Shown one piece after another: positions 37,513-48,089 of a stretch of DNA of 64,000 bases. Where the stretch lies: assembly GCF_000771875.1 (NCBI RefSeq), contig NZ_JPXX01000008.1, positions 1 to 64,000 on the forward strand, written 5' to 3'. A model generated the notes under the pieces. The model worked only from the letters and a program-made list of their open reading frames with translations. It did no database searches and had not been told where the DNA came from. Every line of letters begins with the position of its first letter. The stretch's first letter is position 1. Both the position numbers and the translations under genes were made by a program. This DNA is from Gallibacterium genomosp. 1. Its GTDB lineage: Bacteria > Pseudomonadota > Gammaproteobacteria > Enterobacterales > Pasteurellaceae.

Positions 37513-37621
37513 ATTGCCCCCTAGTAGAAAATAAAATGATGCCCATTATGCCAAAAATAGAGCAACTATAATAGCAAAATTCCGAATCGAAAAGGAAAAA
37601 TGGCGGAGACTTAGCTGTTAT

Positions 37622-38269
37622 TTATTGGGTATTAAATTTTTTGATAATAAATCCGAGCGTGGTTTGTAATACCCACCCGATAGATAAGGCAAAAACCAAT
37701 GTGCCTAGACCGACAACACCTCCCAATAGCCAGCCGACAAAACAGACACTACTTTCGATTAAGGTTCTGATCGTCCCGATTTTGAAACCTGTCGTTTGAT
37801 AAAGACCGACCATTAAACCGTCACGAGGGCCTGCGCCCATATGGCAGGTAAGATAGAATGCGGAGGTAATGCCACCGATAATAACGCCGATGAGCATAAA
37901 TAGAAATTGTCCGATAAAGGTTTGAGGTGCAGGAATAAAAGTAACGGTTAGGCCAAGAGAAAGTGCGATTAAAGTGATATTAAGCAATGTACCTAAACCG
38001 GGCTTTTGCCGGAAAGGTATCCAAGTCAACATTACAATGATGCTGATGATAAAACTAATAATGCCTATATTGTTCCCTGTTTTAATAGAAAGACCTTGTG
38101 CTAATACAGTCCAAGGTGTAGAACCGAGTTGAGATAAAACTAAAAAACCATCTCCAATACCAAAAGTTAGTAGTGAAATAACTAATACAGCAAGGGCAGA
38201 AGGAGTTGGTTTCCAGAGAGAATGTGATGACCAAGGTGGTCTAGTCAAACTATGTTTAGGGCAGCTCAT
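37622..38269 (-). CDS. YczE/YitT-type integral membrane protein
   Basis: A 215-residue membrane protein with five to six hydrophobic segments. The stretch HMGAGPRDGLMVGLYQTTGFKIGTIRTLIE is the signature of the YczE family. Function unknown; related Bacillus proteins are poorly characterised. No good ribosome site precedes the ATG at 38269, and I see no better start. It sits between ihfB and lapA, where Pasteurellaceae relatives usually have none, so it may be an insertion into a conserved block. Confidence 0.8.
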   Translation of the reverse strand: MSCPKHSLTRPPWSSHSLWKPTPSALAVLVISLLTFGIGDGFLVLSQLGSTPWTVLAQGLSIKTGNNIGIISFIISIIVMLTWIPFRQKPGLGTLLNITLIALSLGLTVTFIPAPQTFIGQFLFMLIGVIIGGITSAFYLTCHMGAGPRDGLMVGLYQTTGFKIGTIRTLIESSVCFVGWLLGGVVGLGTLVFALSIGWVLQTTLGFIIKKFNTQ

Positions 38270-38291
38270 AAAATGATAATAGGAGAAAAGT

Positions 38292-38328
38292 AACGTTGCT
38301 AATAAAACGAGAATAGATCAGCAACGTT
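38292..38328 (-). terminator. Terminator-like hairpin after ihfB
   Basis: A 9-bp stem (38292-38300 with 38320-38328) with a 19-base loop. On the minus strand it is followed by ACTTTTCTCC. Moderate strength; it lies between ihfB and the YczE gene. Confidence 0.5.
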
Positions 38329-38353
38329 AAATTGGTATGATCATATTAGTTAA

Positions 38354-38635
38354 TTAAATGTTATCAACACGTTCACGCAATTCTTTCCCTGCTTTGAAAT
38401 GCGGAACTGATTTTGCTTCAAGACTGACTTGTGTACCGGTTTTTGGGTTTCGACCAGTACGAGGTTGACGATAGCGTAATGCAAAACTACCGAAACGGCG
38501 GATTTCAATACGATCACCCTTTTCTAAGGTAAGAGAGAGATGTTCAATAATTTCTTTAACAGAAAATTCAATATGTTTAATCGACATAGTAGGATGACGA
38601 TTTATCAACTTTTCAATCAATTCTGATTTTGTCAT
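38354..38635 (-). CDS. ihfB: Integration host factor subunit beta
   Basis: DNA-bending nucleoid protein, partner of IhfA. The 93 residues show the HU/IHF fold and the IHF-beta sequence: [17 protein letters not shown], then the DNA-minor-groove arm [19 protein letters not shown] with the intercalating proline in the RNPKTG turn. It follows rpsA, the conserved rpsA-ihfB order. Confidence 0.96.
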   Translation of the reverse strand: MTKSELIEKLINRHPTMSIKHIEFSVKEIIEHLSLTLEKGDRIEIRRFGSFALRYRQPRTGRNPKTGTQVSLEAKSVPHFKAGKELRERVDNI

Positions 38636-38661
38636 ATGAGTATCCTTCTGTTTTAGGTAGA

Positions 38662-38691
38662 AAATCCGATATGCCGAAACATATCGGATTT
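38662..38691 (-). terminator. Terminator of rpsA
   Basis: A 12-bp perfect stem (38662-38673 with 38680-38691) between rpsA and ihfB. On the minus strand it ends in TTTT. It lies upstream of the ihfB start, so ihfB may have its own promoter or depend on read-through. Confidence 0.75.
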
Positions 38692-38720
38692 ATTGCAATT
38701 AAGCAAAACGATAAGGAAGA

Positions 38721-40370
38721 TTATTCACCTTTTGCTGCTTTGAATGCTTCAGCCATTGCGTTAGGAATAACAACTTCTTCTTGTTTGTTATTTACGCTTG
38801 CTAATGCTGCTGCTTCTTCAGCTTCATCTTTTGCACGGATTGATAAGTGAACAATACGAGCTTTACGATCTACTCCGGTGTATTTTGCTTCAACAACATC
38901 GCCAACATTTACTTCACCGTTAAGATCAGCGGTACGGATGTAGCCTTCAACACCATTATCCAGCTCAACTTTAGCGCCTTTAGCATCAACATCAACAACT
39001 TTAGCACTTACTACACTGCCTTTTTTATTGATAGAAACGAAGTTATTGAATGGATCTTCTTCAAGTTGTTTGATACCTAAAGAGATACGCTCTTTAGCTG
39101 CATCAACTTGTAATACGATAGCTTCAACTTCATCTCCTTTCTTGTAGTTACGAACAGCTTCTTCTCCAGGAACATTCCAAGAAATATCTGATAAGTGAAC
39201 TAAACCGTCAATACCGCCTTCTAAACCGATGAAGATACCGAAGTCAGTGATTGATTTGATTTTACCTGATACTTTGTCACCTTTGTTGTGAGTATCTGCA
39301 AATTGTTGCCATGGATTTGGTTTGCATTGTTTTAAACCTAAAGAAATACGACGACGTTCTTCATCGATTTCTAATACCATAACTTCAACTTCATCACCTA
39401 CGCTAACTACTTTAGATGGATGGATATTTTTATTGGTCCAATCCATTTCTGAAACGTGAACAAGACCTTCGATACCGTCTAAAATTTCAACGAAGCAACC
39501 GTAATCGGTTAAGTTGGTTACTTTACCTGTTAATTTGCTGTTTACTGGATAATTTTCAGCGATAGCAGCCCAAGGATCTTGACCTAATTGTTTTAAGCCT
39601 AGTGAAACACGAGTACGATCACGGTCAAATTTCAATACTTTAACAGTCACTTCATCACCGACATTTACGATTTCACCTGGATGTTTAACACGTTTCCAAG
39701 CCATATCAGTAATGTGTAATAAACCATCAACACCACCTAAATCAACGAATGCACCGTAGTCAGTTAAATTCTTAACGATACCTTTAACTTCGGCACCTTC
39801 TTGTAAGGCTTCAAGTAATTGATCACGTTCTTGGCTGTTTTCAGATTCGATAACTGCACGACGAGAAACAACAACATTGTTACGTTTTTGGTCTAGTTTG
39901 ATAACTTTAAATTCTAATTCTTTACCTTCTAAGTGAAGAGTATCGCGTACAGGGCGAGTATCCACTAATGAACCAGGTAAGAATGCACGAACACCATTCA
40001 ACTCAACAGTGAAACCACCTTTCACTTTACCGTTAATTAAACCAACAACAGTTTCTTGATCTTCGTATGCTTTTTCTAAGGAAATCCAAGATTCGTGACG
40101 AACTGCTTTTTCACGAGAAAGTTTGGTTTCGCCGAAACCATCTTCAACAGCGTCTAACGCAACTTGAACTTGATCACCAACTTGAACAGTGATTTCACCT
40201 TGTGCATTTTGGAATTCTTCAGCAGGGATTGCAGCTTCAGATTTCAAACCTGCATCAACGAAAACGAAACCTTTGTTGATAGCAACAACAGTACCAGTAA
40301 CGATTGAACCTTGACGAGTTTCAAGTTCTTTTAGTGATTCTTCAAATAGTTGAGCAAAAGATTCTGACAT
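38721..40370 (-). CDS. rpsA: 30S ribosomal protein S1
   Basis: Large RNA-binding ribosomal protein needed to load most mRNAs. The 549 residues contain six S1 (OB-fold) repeats; repeats 3-5 share the pattern [20 protein letters not shown] / [21 protein letters not shown] / [21 protein letters not shown]. Slightly shorter than the E. coli protein. Downstream of cmk as in most gammaproteobacteria. Confidence 0.98.
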   Translation of the reverse strand: MSESFAQLFEESLKELETRQGSIVTGTVVAINKGFVFVDAGLKSEAAIPAEEFQNAQGEITVQVGDQVQVALDAVEDGFGETKLSREKAVRHESWISLEKAYEDQETVVGLINGKVKGGFTVELNGVRAFLPGSLVDTRPVRDTLHLEGKELEFKVIKLDQKRNNVVVSRRAVIESENSQERDQLLEALQEGAEVKGIVKNLTDYGAFVDLGGVDGLLHITDMAWKRVKHPGEIVNVGDEVTVKVLKFDRDRTRVSLGLKQLGQDPWAAIAENYPVNSKLTGKVTNLTDYGCFVEILDGIEGLVHVSEMDWTNKNIHPSKVVSVGDEVEVMVLEIDEERRRISLGLKQCKPNPWQQFADTHNKGDKVSGKIKSITDFGIFIGLEGGIDGLVHLSDISWNVPGEEAVRNYKKGDEVEAIVLQVDAAKERISLGIKQLEEDPFNNFVSINKKGSVVSAKVVDVDAKGAKVELDNGVEGYIRTADLNGEVNVGDVVEAKYTGVDRKARIVHLSIRAKDEAEEAAALASVNNKQEEVVIPNAMAEAFKAAKGE

Positions 40371-40471
40371 ATAAATTAATCTTCAATAAGTTAATAACGA
40401 CCGCTTAAATTCCTTATTAAACGGGGCTGATAATAAACGTCTATTCTTCCTTGAATAAACACAATATGACT
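40371..40471 (-). promoter_or_regulatory. rpsA leader region
   Basis: The 101 bases between cmk and rpsA hold the rpsA 5' leader. In E. coli this leader folds into hairpins that let S1 repress its own translation. Here I see only short imperfect inverted repeats and no strong Shine-Dalgarno, which is consistent with S1 leader behaviour, but I cannot show the fold. Confidence 0.3.
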
Positions 40472-41152
40472 CTATCCCAAATAAGGGCAACGCTGATGAA
40501 TATGTTGCAATGCCAACGTGAAAACGTCATTAATAGAAAGGGAAGATGAATCTAACAGAATTGCATCATCGGCAGGTTTTAATGGAGCAACCGCACGATT
40601 TCTATCTCGGTAATCGCGTTCCTGAATTTCGGATAAAATCTGGGCAAAATTACCATTAATTCCCTTTTCCTGCAACTGTTTTAAACGTCTTTTTGCACGT
40701 TCTTGTGCTGAAGCATCCAAAAAAAACTTAATTTGAGCTTCTGGGAAAACAACTGTACCCATATCACGACCATCTGCCACTAATCCGGGCGCTTGAGCAA
40801 AATCTCTCTGTTTTTGCAATAAAGCAGCACGTACTAATGGATATATCGCTGTTCTGGAAGCATAATCTGCAACCTGTTGTGTACGAATAATATCGCTTAC
40901 GTCTTCTTGATTTAGAAAAGTTTTTACGCCATTTTTGTCGCTTGAAAAGGAGATATTGATCGTTTTGGCAAAAGCGCTTAAAGCCTTTTCATTAGAAAAA
41001 TCAATATTATGTTTTGCTGCAGCTAAACCGAAAACACGATAAATAGCACCGGAGTCCAATAAATGAAAACCGAAATGTTGAGTCAATGCTTGGCATAAAG
41101 TACCTTTGCCAACGCCGCTCGTGCCGTCAACAGTAATAATTGTAGTTGTCAT
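40472..41152 (-). CDS. cmk: Cytidylate kinase
   Basis: Phosphorylates CMP and dCMP. The 226 residues contain the P-loop VDGTSGVGKGTLCQAL, LDSGAIYRVFGLAA, VADGRDMGTVVFP and the lid region EIQERDYRDRNRAVAPLKPADDAILLDSS. ATG 41152 is chosen because it gives the family N-terminus; the ORF extends 12 residues further. First gene of the cmk-rpsA-ihfB block. Confidence 0.97.
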   Translation of the reverse strand: MTTTIITVDGTSGVGKGTLCQALTQHFGFHLLDSGAIYRVFGLAAAKHNIDFSNEKALSAFAKTINISFSSDKNGVKTFLNQEDVSDIIRTQQVADYASRTAIYPLVRAALLQKQRDFAQAPGLVADGRDMGTVVFPEAQIKFFLDASAQERAKRRLKQLQEKGINGNFAQILSEIQERDYRDRNRAVAPLKPADDAILLDSSSLSINDVFTLALQHIHQRCPYLG

Positions 41153-41181
41153 AATTGTCTTCTGTTTCTTGATAAAAATAT

Positions 41182-41200
41182 GCCGCACATAACGTGCGGC
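41182..41200 (-). terminator. Terminator of the antiporter gene
   Basis: GC-rich 7-bp stem (41182-41188 with 41194-41200) followed on the minus strand by ATATTTTTATC, about 50 bp downstream of the antiporter stop and just before cmk. Confidence 0.75.
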
Positions 41201-41250
41201 GAAATTGTGGTTAATTATACTCGTAATTCTTACTACAGCAAAGTTGAAAC

Positions 41251-42579
41251 TTACTCTTGTGCGGAAGAGTGGTGTTCAAAATGTGAACTTGGAGTGAGAT
41301 ATTCCTCACGGTTCGGATCAACCAATTTTGATTTTTTAATCATTTTTTCAATGGTTACGCCTTGCACCAAAATTGAGAATACAACAATGGCATAAGTCAT
41401 AATCAAGATAATATCTTTTACATCTGTGCCATTAACAAATACCGCTTTTGCCGGAATGGAAAGTGCCATAGCCAATGCCAAACCGCCACGTAGTCCACCC
41501 CACGTCATAATTTTTAAAGTGTAAGGGTTATAGGTGCGGAAAAAACGCAATATTGAGTATGGTATCCATAAGCTGATATAGCGTGCTGCTAAACAGACTG
41601 GAATTGCTAACAACATCATCAAAAAGCCTTGGAAGGTAAAATCGATCAATAATAGTGCAAAACCGATTAGAAAGAATAGTAGAGAGTTCAGGAAGTGGTC
41701 GATCATTTCCCAAAAATGATCAAGATAGCGTTGGCTTTGCTCAGAGAAACCGCGATGACGAGTCCAATTTCCTACCATAATACCAGAAACCACCATCGCT
41801 AATGCACCGGAAACTTCTAATAGATTTGCCAACATAAAACCAGCAGTTGGAATAGTTAAAGTTAATAAGATTTCTAAGCTACCATCATCAGTGGCTGAAA
41901 TTAAGAGGTGAGCGACCAAGCCAAGCACAAAACCAAAGATAATTCCACCGATTGCCTCGTGTAGGAACAGATGTAAAATTTCACTGGCGGACATCTGTTC
42001 ACCGCTGAAGGCAACGGTAAAAATAGTAACAAAAATTACCAAGCCGACACCGTCATTAAATAGAGATTCACCTTCAACTTGCATTGATAAACGTTTCGGC
42101 GCACGTAAATTTTTAATGATTGCCAATACGGCGATTGGGTCAGTAGGTGAAATTAAAGCACCGAAAAGCAAACAGTAAATAAAGCCAATTGGTAAGCTGA
42201 TAAGATTAGCGACTAAATAAATTAGTGTGCCAATAATGAATGTGGAAGCTAGTGTTGAAAATAACGCAAAGATTGTGATTTCCCATTTTTGATCACGCAA
42301 CACGGGAATTTTAATACCTAATGCGCCGGCAAACAGTAAGAAGCCTAAAATCCCATTAAGTAGAAAACTTTTAAAGTCGATTTCTTGCATTACTTCTGTT
42401 GCAATACTGTCAATTTGAAACCAACCAAGATAACCTAAAGTCAAAAGTAGCAATGAACCAATCATCGCAGCGGCGGTAATTGCGATAGTAGATTGAATTT
42501 TATCGCTGATTTTACTGGTGATAAAACCGAGTAAAATAGAAATTGCAGATAAAAAACAAATATATGTGTAAATGCCCAT
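41251..42579 (-). CDS. CPA1 family sodium:proton antiporter
   Basis: A 442-residue membrane protein with about twelve hydrophobic segments. The ion-site motif EGESLFNDGVGLVIFVTIFT and the preceding GALISPTDPIAVLAI are diagnostic of the CPA1 (NhaP-type) cation:proton antiporters. It exports sodium or potassium in exchange for protons; ion preference cannot be read from the sequence. Single gene with its own terminator. Confidence 0.9.
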   Translation of the reverse strand: MGIYTYICFLSAISILLGFITSKISDKIQSTIAITAAAMIGSLLLLTLGYLGWFQIDSIATEVMQEIDFKSFLLNGILGFLLFAGALGIKIPVLRDQKWEITIFALFSTLASTFIIGTLIYLVANLISLPIGFIYCLLFGALISPTDPIAVLAIIKNLRAPKRLSMQVEGESLFNDGVGLVIFVTIFTVAFSGEQMSASEILHLFLHEAIGGIIFGFVLGLVAHLLISATDDGSLEILLTLTIPTAGFMLANLLEVSGALAMVVSGIMVGNWTRHRGFSEQSQRYLDHFWEMIDHFLNSLLFFLIGFALLLIDFTFQGFLMMLLAIPVCLAARYISLWIPYSILRFFRTYNPYTLKIMTWGGLRGGLALAMALSIPAKAVFVNGTDVKDIILIMTYAIVVFSILVQGVTIEKMIKKSKLVDPNREEYLTPSSHFEHHSSAQE

Positions 42580-42684
42580 ATAATAAGCCTTGTTGAAAAG
42601 TCATTAACGCGCGCTATTAAATCAATTAGTGAGTAATATGTAAAGTGTGCAATCGAGGTATATTGAAAAAAGTGAGCAATATTT

Positions 42685-43560
42685 ATGAAAAAAATAATTA
42701 AATTAATCAGTGTTTTTTTGCTGATGTTGATATTAGCAGTTATCTTGTTTTTATATCAATCTCTAACCCTTTATCAGCCACCTTTGACCCAGTTTATTTC
42801 AATGAATGAAAAGCAAAGTTTTGAACCTTTTGTCGAAATAGACAGCAAATTAAGTTGTTATCGCCCAATGTTGGATGCTGAAACAATTTCAACTACGCAA
42901 CCATTAAAATTATTGGTTTGGAATGTGCATAAAGGAGAAGATAAAGGATGGCAGTCGTTATTGCTAAATTATGAAGAAAAAACGGATTTTATGTTATTAC
43001 AAGAAGCAACTTCTTTGCAGAAATTACCACAATTATTACAACGTATGCCAAATCAATTGTTTGCCAGTGGCTTTTCTTATCGAGATATGCAATCTGGCGT
43101 AGCGACACTTTCGTTGTTTTCACCACAATATTATTGTAGTGCTGCAGTTGATGAACCTTGGTTAGGTGTTCCTAAAACTAGCGTATCTTCAGTATATCCG
43201 TTGGATAACGGTAAATTTTTATTGATAATCAATGTTCATATGATCAATTTTGAGTGGACACCGACAGCGTATCGCCAGCAATTAGAACAAATTATGCAAC
43301 AGCTACAACAACGGGTTGATGCCGTGATTATAGCTGGCGACTTTAATGCTTGGAATCAGGAAAGAGTAGAGATATTACAACAGAAAATGGCGCAATTTGG
43401 TCTGCACGAAATCCCATTTTTTCCAGATAATCGCTTACGTTTCAATGATTTTCCATTGGATCATATTTTTGTCAAAGGATTGAAGGCTATTTCTGCGACA
43501 ACGAAAAAAACAAAAGCGTCCGATCACAATCCAATGTGGGTCGAACTAGCTTTTGATTAA
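42685..43560 (+). CDS. Endonuclease/exonuclease/phosphatase family protein (YafD-like)
   Basis: A 291-residue member of the EEP superfamily, close to E. coli YafD. A single N-terminal membrane segment (about 4-26) precedes the catalytic domain. Metal and active-site motifs: LLVWNVHKG, LLQEA, INVHMINFEW, IAGDFNAWN and ASDHNPMWVEL. The substrate is unknown. The gene overlaps the stop of the convergent carboxypeptidase gene by four bases. Confidence 0.88.
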   Translation: MKKIIKLISVFLLMLILAVILFLYQSLTLYQPPLTQFISMNEKQSFEPFVEIDSKLSCYRPMLDAETISTTQPLKLLVWNVHKGEDKGWQSLLLNYEEKTDFMLLQEATSLQKLPQLLQRMPNQLFASGFSYRDMQSGVATLSLFSPQYYCSAAVDEPWLGVPKTSVSSVYPLDNGKFLLIINVHMINFEWTPTAYRQQLEQIMQQLQQRVDAVIIAGDFNAWNQERVEILQQKMAQFGLHEIPFFPDNRLRFNDFPLDHIFVKGLKAISATTKKTKASDHNPMWVELAFD

Positions 43561-44240
43561 AGAATAAATTGATCGAAAATTTCTTTAAGATGTTTAGTAA
43601 GGATCTTTTTACCGGCGATAGTTTCATTTTTCCACGCTTCTAACAAAACCTCGGGGGTAAGTAACGGCTGTAACTTTTCTGCGATTGGGCGATAGCTGAT
43701 ATGCCAAGGCTCAATGCCAATTTTTTTATCTTCCGGTAGTTCAAGAAAAGGAAGATAAAAATCGAAATCAGCTAGATGTTGTTGTAGAAATTCAACTAGC
43801 GGAGCAAAGTAACCGTTCTGTTGATATTCTTGAGGTGCTAATTGTAGAGATTGTCCTTTAGGAAGTAGATCCGGATCAAAAATATCAATTTCCGTACCCC
43901 AGTGATGGCGACTGGCACCGGGTAATGCCGACCAGCGCAGAATAGCTAAACATTTTTGCCATTCACTAAGCAGAGAAAGATTAATGTTTTCTCCCTGATC
44001 ATTGTGTACTTTCCTGATACCGTTGAATTTGTTGTCCCAAATCCATTTTTGGCGTGTGAAATCACGGAAAGTACTTGCTGGTTGTAAATTAAAACCTGCT
44101 TTTTTCGCAGCCTGTTGCAAACTTTGGAAGGCTTTCACAGCCTGTGGTTGTAAGAAATGAGCAGTGGAATGGGGAAGCGGTAATAATGCCAAGTGTTGGC
44201 GAGATTTTCCTGTTAAGCAATCAAATACAAGCGGCAACAT
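43557..44240 (-). CDS. M15 family D-alanyl-D-alanine carboxypeptidase
   Basis: A 227-residue VanY-like peptidase. Zinc-site motifs are visible: SRHHWGTEIDIFDP (H and D ligands) and GIEPWHISYRP (third H with the catalytic E upstream), together with the ASTFRDFTRQKWIWDNKFNG substrate region. No signal peptide is obvious. It may trim peptidoglycan peptides or recycle fragments. dapE lies three bases upstream, so the two are cotranscribed. Confidence 0.88.
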   Translation of the reverse strand: MLPLVFDCLTGKSRQHLALLPLPHSTAHFLQPQAVKAFQSLQQAAKKAGFNLQPASTFRDFTRQKWIWDNKFNGIRKVHNDQGENINLSLLSEWQKCLAILRWSALPGASRHHWGTEIDIFDPDLLPKGQSLQLAPQEYQQNGYFAPLVEFLQQHLADFDFYLPFLELPEDKKIGIEPWHISYRPIAEKLQPLLTPEVLLEAWKNETIAGKKILTKHLKEIFDQFIL

Positions 44241-44243
44241 AAT

Positions 44244-45377
44244 TTACTCTCCTAATAATGTATTTAATATTTCTAAATGAGTAACCGCCAATTTTGCTAA
44301 ATCTTCACAGCTTACACATTCATCAATACGGTGTATGGATTTATTTAAAGGCCCGAGTTCCACCACTTCCGCTCCCATTAAAGCGATAAAGCGACCATCG
44401 GATGTACCGCCACTGGTTTCCAATGTTGGCGTAATTGCCGCTACTTTTTGTAATGCGCGTACAACCGCATCGACCAATTTGCCTTTAGCGGTTAAAAATG
44501 GTTGTCCTGATAGCCACCATTCAATCCGATAATTCAGTTGATGGCGTGCCAGTAATTCTGTAACACGTTGTTTAATCTTTTCATCGCTGGTCTCGGTATT
44601 AAAACGTAAGTTAAATTGAATATAAAGTTCACCAGGAATAACATTATTTGAACCTGTGCCAGCTTGAATATTGGCAATTTGTAGGCTTGTCGGAGGAAAG
44701 AATTCATTGCCGTTATCCCACTGGATATTAACCAAATCGTGAATAAATCCGGCAGCTTTATGAATCGGATTGTCCGCAAGATGAGGATACGCAACGTGGC
44801 CTTGTACACCTTGAATATAGAGATTTGCAGTAATAGAGCCACGGCGACCGTTTTTTACAATATCTCCTAGTTTTTCGGTACTGGAGGGTTCGCCGACTAA
44901 ACAATAATCTACCTGTTCACCACGAGCCATTAATGCTTCCACTACCCTGACAGTGCCATCTTTAGCGGCTGCTTCTTCATCGGAGGTAATCAAGAACGCA
45001 ATTCGTCCTTTATGCTGTGGATGTTGTGATACAAACTGTTCTGCTGCTACTACCATTGATGCCAACGAACCTTTCATATCTGCTGCACCACGACCATAAA
45101 GTAAATCACCGACAATTTCGGCTGAAAAGGGCGAATGTTGCCATTGTGTTTCATCGCCAGGTGGTACAACATCAGTATGTCCAGCGAAAACAATAGTTGG
45201 AGTAGAATTACCGTGGGTAGCCCATAAATTTAAAGTGTCACCGAACGGCATCCATTCAATGTTAAAACCTAATTTACTCAAACGATCAGCTATCACTTGT
45301 TGACAACCCTCATCTTTTGGACTGATAGAGGGGCGATGAATTAAATCTTGTGCGAGGGCAATGACTTCTTGTTTCAT
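44244..45377 (-). CDS. dapE: Succinyl-diaminopimelate desuccinylase DapE
   Basis: Zinc enzyme of lysine and meso-diaminopimelate synthesis. The 377 residues show [44 protein letters not shown] and the [23 protein letters not shown] end motif. Its start overlaps the stop of the upstream ArsC-like gene, an arrangement conserved in many gammaproteobacteria (yffB-dapE). Confidence 0.97.
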   Translation of the reverse strand: MKQEVIALAQDLIHRPSISPKDEGCQQVIADRLSKLGFNIEWMPFGDTLNLWATHGNSTPTIVFAGHTDVVPPGDETQWQHSPFSAEIVGDLLYGRGAADMKGSLASMVVAAEQFVSQHPQHKGRIAFLITSDEEAAAKDGTVRVVEALMARGEQVDYCLVGEPSSTEKLGDIVKNGRRGSITANLYIQGVQGHVAYPHLADNPIHKAAGFIHDLVNIQWDNGNEFFPPTSLQIANIQAGTGSNNVIPGELYIQFNLRFNTETSDEKIKQRVTELLARHQLNYRIEWWLSGQPFLTAKGKLVDAVVRALQKVAAITPTLETSGGTSDGRFIALMGAEVVELGPLNKSIHRIDECVSCEDLAKLAVTHLEILNTLLGE

Positions 45378-45727
45378 TCCGCTACTCCAAAAGCCTGCGC
45401 ATATTGTTTAGCATTAAAGCCGATAAGCTGCACATTATCGCCTAATACGATTGGTCGTTTGATAAGCGTTGGCTGTTCAAGCAATAAAGAAAGTGCATTA
45501 TCCTGATTAAGTTGATCTTTAACTGTCTGCTCCAAATTACGCCAAGTGGTGCTGCGTTTATTGATTAACGCTTCCCAACCGAACAATGCTTCAATCTGTT
45601 GTAAAAAGGCGGCATCAATGCCTTGCTGACGATAATCGTGCAATTTTGCTTCAAGTTGATGTTGTGCCAACCAGACAAGGGTTTTCTTGACGGTATCACA
45701 ATTTTTTATTCCATAAACAGTCAACAT
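45374..45727 (-). CDS. ArsC/Spx-family protein (YffB-like)
   Basis: A 117-residue thioredoxin-fold protein related to E. coli YffB. It has the single active-site cysteine in [16 protein letters not shown] and RPIVLG before the C-terminal helix. YffB may act as a glutathione-dependent thiol reductase; no arsenate role is implied. ATG 45727 is preceded by AGGAAAATT. It overlaps dapE. Confidence 0.88.
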   Translation of the reverse strand: MLTVYGIKNCDTVKKTLVWLAQHQLEAKLHDYRQQGIDAAFLQQIEALFGWEALINKRSTTWRNLEQTVKDQLNQDNALSLLLEQPTLIKRPIVLGDNVQLIGFNAKQYAQAFGVAE

Positions 45728-45833
45728 AATTTTCCTATTAAATAAAAAGGTTACGATTTTTAGAAAACTCACTATACTAGCAAACGGTAGGGATGCAAGA
45801 AAAGACGCAAATAAAATTAGAGGAGTAGCAAAT

Positions 45834-46232
45834 ATGCAACATATCGATAAATTGGCGTGGATTTTAATTAAAGATCGTCAACTATTAATGACACGCTCAT
45901 ACGGAAAAGAGCAATATTATTTGCCTGGAGGTAAACGTGAAGTTGGGGAAAATGATCAGCAGGCATTAATTCGTGAAATTAAGGAAGAGCTAAATGTCGA
46001 TTTAATTCCGAATAGTTTACAGCCAGTGGAAACATTTCAAGCACAAGCACACGGTAAAGCTGAAGGGGTAATGGTGATTATGCGTTGTTATCAGGCGCAA
46101 TATCAAGGTGAATTAATCGCAAGTGCAGAAATCGAAGAAATTCGCTGGATTACCAGTAAAGATCGAGCTATTTGTTCACAAGCTGGCTGTTTGGTACTGG
46201 ATTATTTGTTGGAAAAAGGATTAATTGACTAA
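45834..46232 (+). CDS. NUDIX hydrolase
   Basis: A 132-residue NUDIX pyrophosphohydrolase. The Nudix box fits well: GGKREVGENDQQALIREIKEEL. Substrate not recognisable from sequence. It stands alone, divergent from the yffB-dapE operon, with AGAGGAGTAG upstream of the ATG and a bidirectional terminator downstream. Confidence 0.9.
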   Translation: MQHIDKLAWILIKDRQLLMTRSYGKEQYYLPGGKREVGENDQQALIREIKEELNVDLIPNSLQPVETFQAQAHGKAEGVMVIMRCYQAQYQGELIASAEIEEIRWITSKDRAICSQAGCLVLDYLLEKGLID

Positions 46233-46262
46233 AAGAAATGAATTAATGTTAATTTAATTTTG

Positions 46263-46294
46263 AATTAAAGGTCGCACGATAGCGACCTTTAATT
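46263..46294. terminator. Bidirectional terminator between nudix gene and ribA
   Basis: A 13-bp perfect stem (46263-46275 with 46282-46294) with A/T-rich ends lies between the two convergent genes. Confidence 0.85.
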
Positions 46295-46314
46295 ATTTGA
46301 GAAAGGTGAAAAAA

Positions 46315-46938
46315 TTAATGTTCTTTATCACACTGACAGTCGTGAGAATGCACGATCATATGTCCCATTTTTTGCTCTTTAACGGTTAAATAGTCCGTAT
46401 TGTAACGATTTTCACCGACATTTAACGGCACACGTTCCACCACATTAATACCGGCACGTTTCATTGTTTCGATTTTTTGCGGATTATTGGTTAATAAGCG
46501 AATCTCTTTTACGCCTAATAATTCAAAAATTTCCGCACAAACGCTGAAATCACGCTCATCTTCTTTAAATCCTAATGCAAGATTGGCTTCAATAGTATCC
46601 ATTCCTTGATCTTGCAAAGCATAAGCTCGAATCTTGTTAATCAAACCGATACCTCGCCCTTCAGCACGATGATAAATTAATATGCCTTTACCTTCTTTAC
46701 TAATTTGTTTCAGCGCCGCTTGTAATTGAAAACCGCAATCACATTTCAAACTATGCAATGCATCGCCGGTTAGACATTCTGAATGAATTCTGGCAAGAGT
46801 AGGTTCTCCGTTGGCAATGTCGCCCATTACTAATGCGACATGTTCTTTGTGTGTTTGTGGATGTTCAAAACCTATAATTTGAAAAATACCAAATTCAGTA
46901 GGTAGGTTTGCTTTTGCGACAAGCTCAATTTTTGCCAT
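46315..46938 (-). CDS. ribA: GTP cyclohydrolase II
   Basis: First committed step of riboflavin synthesis. The 207 residues include the zinc site [18 protein letters not shown] and the catalytic [22 protein letters not shown], and [17 protein letters not shown]. The protein is the stand-alone RibA form rather than a RibBA fusion. A short histidine/cysteine tail ([11 protein letters not shown]) closes it. Confidence 0.96.
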   Translation of the reverse strand: MAKIELVAKANLPTEFGIFQIIGFEHPQTHKEHVALVMGDIANGEPTLARIHSECLTGDALHSLKCDCGFQLQAALKQISKEGKGILIYHRAEGRGIGLINKIRAYALQDQGMDTIEANLALGFKEDERDFSVCAEIFELLGVKEIRLLTNNPQKIETMKRAGINVVERVPLNVGENRYNTDYLTVKEQKMGHMIVHSHDCQCDKEH

Positions 46939-47147
46939 ATGTTCCTCGCTATTCTAATGTTTTTTGCTTTCTTACATAGAGTATTTATTTGTATAACTCA
47001 AAAAATAAAAGGAAATCATTATATACATTATCAACCATTTTTGTTGCGGTTTTTAATTATTGTTGTAGTTGTTTTTATGAATGTAGCAGGTTTATTACAA
47101 AATAGGCTATAATTCCAGTAATTTTTTCAACTTACGTAGGTATAAAT

Positions 47148-48059
47148 ATGTTATATGGGATCGATATTGGTGGTACAAAAATAGAATTGGCAGCATTTAA
47201 TCAACAGTTAGAGAGGTTGTATAGTGAGCGAATTGATACACCACAAACTAGCTATGAAGATTGGTTAAATTCGATTGTACGGTTAGTAGAAAAAGCCGAT
47301 CAAAAATTTGGTAGTAAAGGTACTGTTGGTATAGGTGTGCCGGGCTTCGTTCGCCGTGATACCGGTATAGCCGAAATTACCAATATCCGCGTTGCTGATA
47401 ATCAACCGATTGTACGTGATTTGGAGCAATGTTTACAACGTGAAGTCCGTATAGAAAATGATGCAAATTGTTTTGCTCTTTCCGAAGCGTGGGATGAGGA
47501 GAGTAAACAGTATTCAACCGTATTGGGGTTGATCATCGGTACTGGCTTTGGTGGTGGTCTGGTTTTTAATGGTAAAGTGCATTCCGGTAAAGTGGGAATG
47601 GCAGGCGAAGTTGGTCATATCCAATTAAATTATCACGCTTTAAAACTGCTTGGTTGGGATAATGCCCCGATTTACCGTTGCGGTTGCGGTAATGTCGCCT
47701 GTTTGGATACCTATTTATCTGGGCGCGGATTTGAACTGTTACATAATGATTTATTACACGAAAAATTGTCAGCAAAAGAGATTATCCGGCGTTTTTATCA
47801 AAATGATGTAAAAACAGTAGAATTTGTCGAGAAATTCATTGAATTAATGGCGATCAGCATTGGTAATTTGATTACAGTGCTTGATCCGGATGCCATTTTC
47901 TTAGGTGGCGGCTTATCCAACTTTGATTATATCTATGAAGCTTTGCCAAAACGTCTGCCGGAACATTTAATGCGTAGTGCAGTTGTGCCAGCAATCCGAA
48001 AAGCAAAATACGGTGATTCCGGTGGTGTGCGTGGTGCAGCGGCATTATTTTTAAGTTGA
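47148..48059 (+). CDS. nagK: N-acetyl-D-glucosamine kinase NagK (ROK family)
   Basis: Phosphorylates N-acetylglucosamine, for example that released by cell-wall recycling. The 303 residues match E. coli NagK closely: [15 protein letters not shown] (phosphate loop), [24 protein letters not shown] (catalytic D), [18 protein letters not shown], and the zinc motif [19 protein letters not shown]. First gene of a + strand run with the lipoprotein, nadV, kinase-like gene and yfaE. Confidence 0.93.
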   Translation: MLYGIDIGGTKIELAAFNQQLERLYSERIDTPQTSYEDWLNSIVRLVEKADQKFGSKGTVGIGVPGFVRRDTGIAEITNIRVADNQPIVRDLEQCLQREVRIENDANCFALSEAWDEESKQYSTVLGLIIGTGFGGGLVFNGKVHSGKVGMAGEVGHIQLNYHALKLLGWDNAPIYRCGCGNVACLDTYLSGRGFELLHNDLLHEKLSAKEIIRRFYQNDVKTVEFVEKFIELMAISIGNLITVLDPDAIFLGGGLSNFDYIYEALPKRLPEHLMRSAVVPAIRKAKYGDSGGVRGAAALFLS

Positions 48060-48089
48060 GGTTAATTATTAAACTGTGGAGAAATCATA

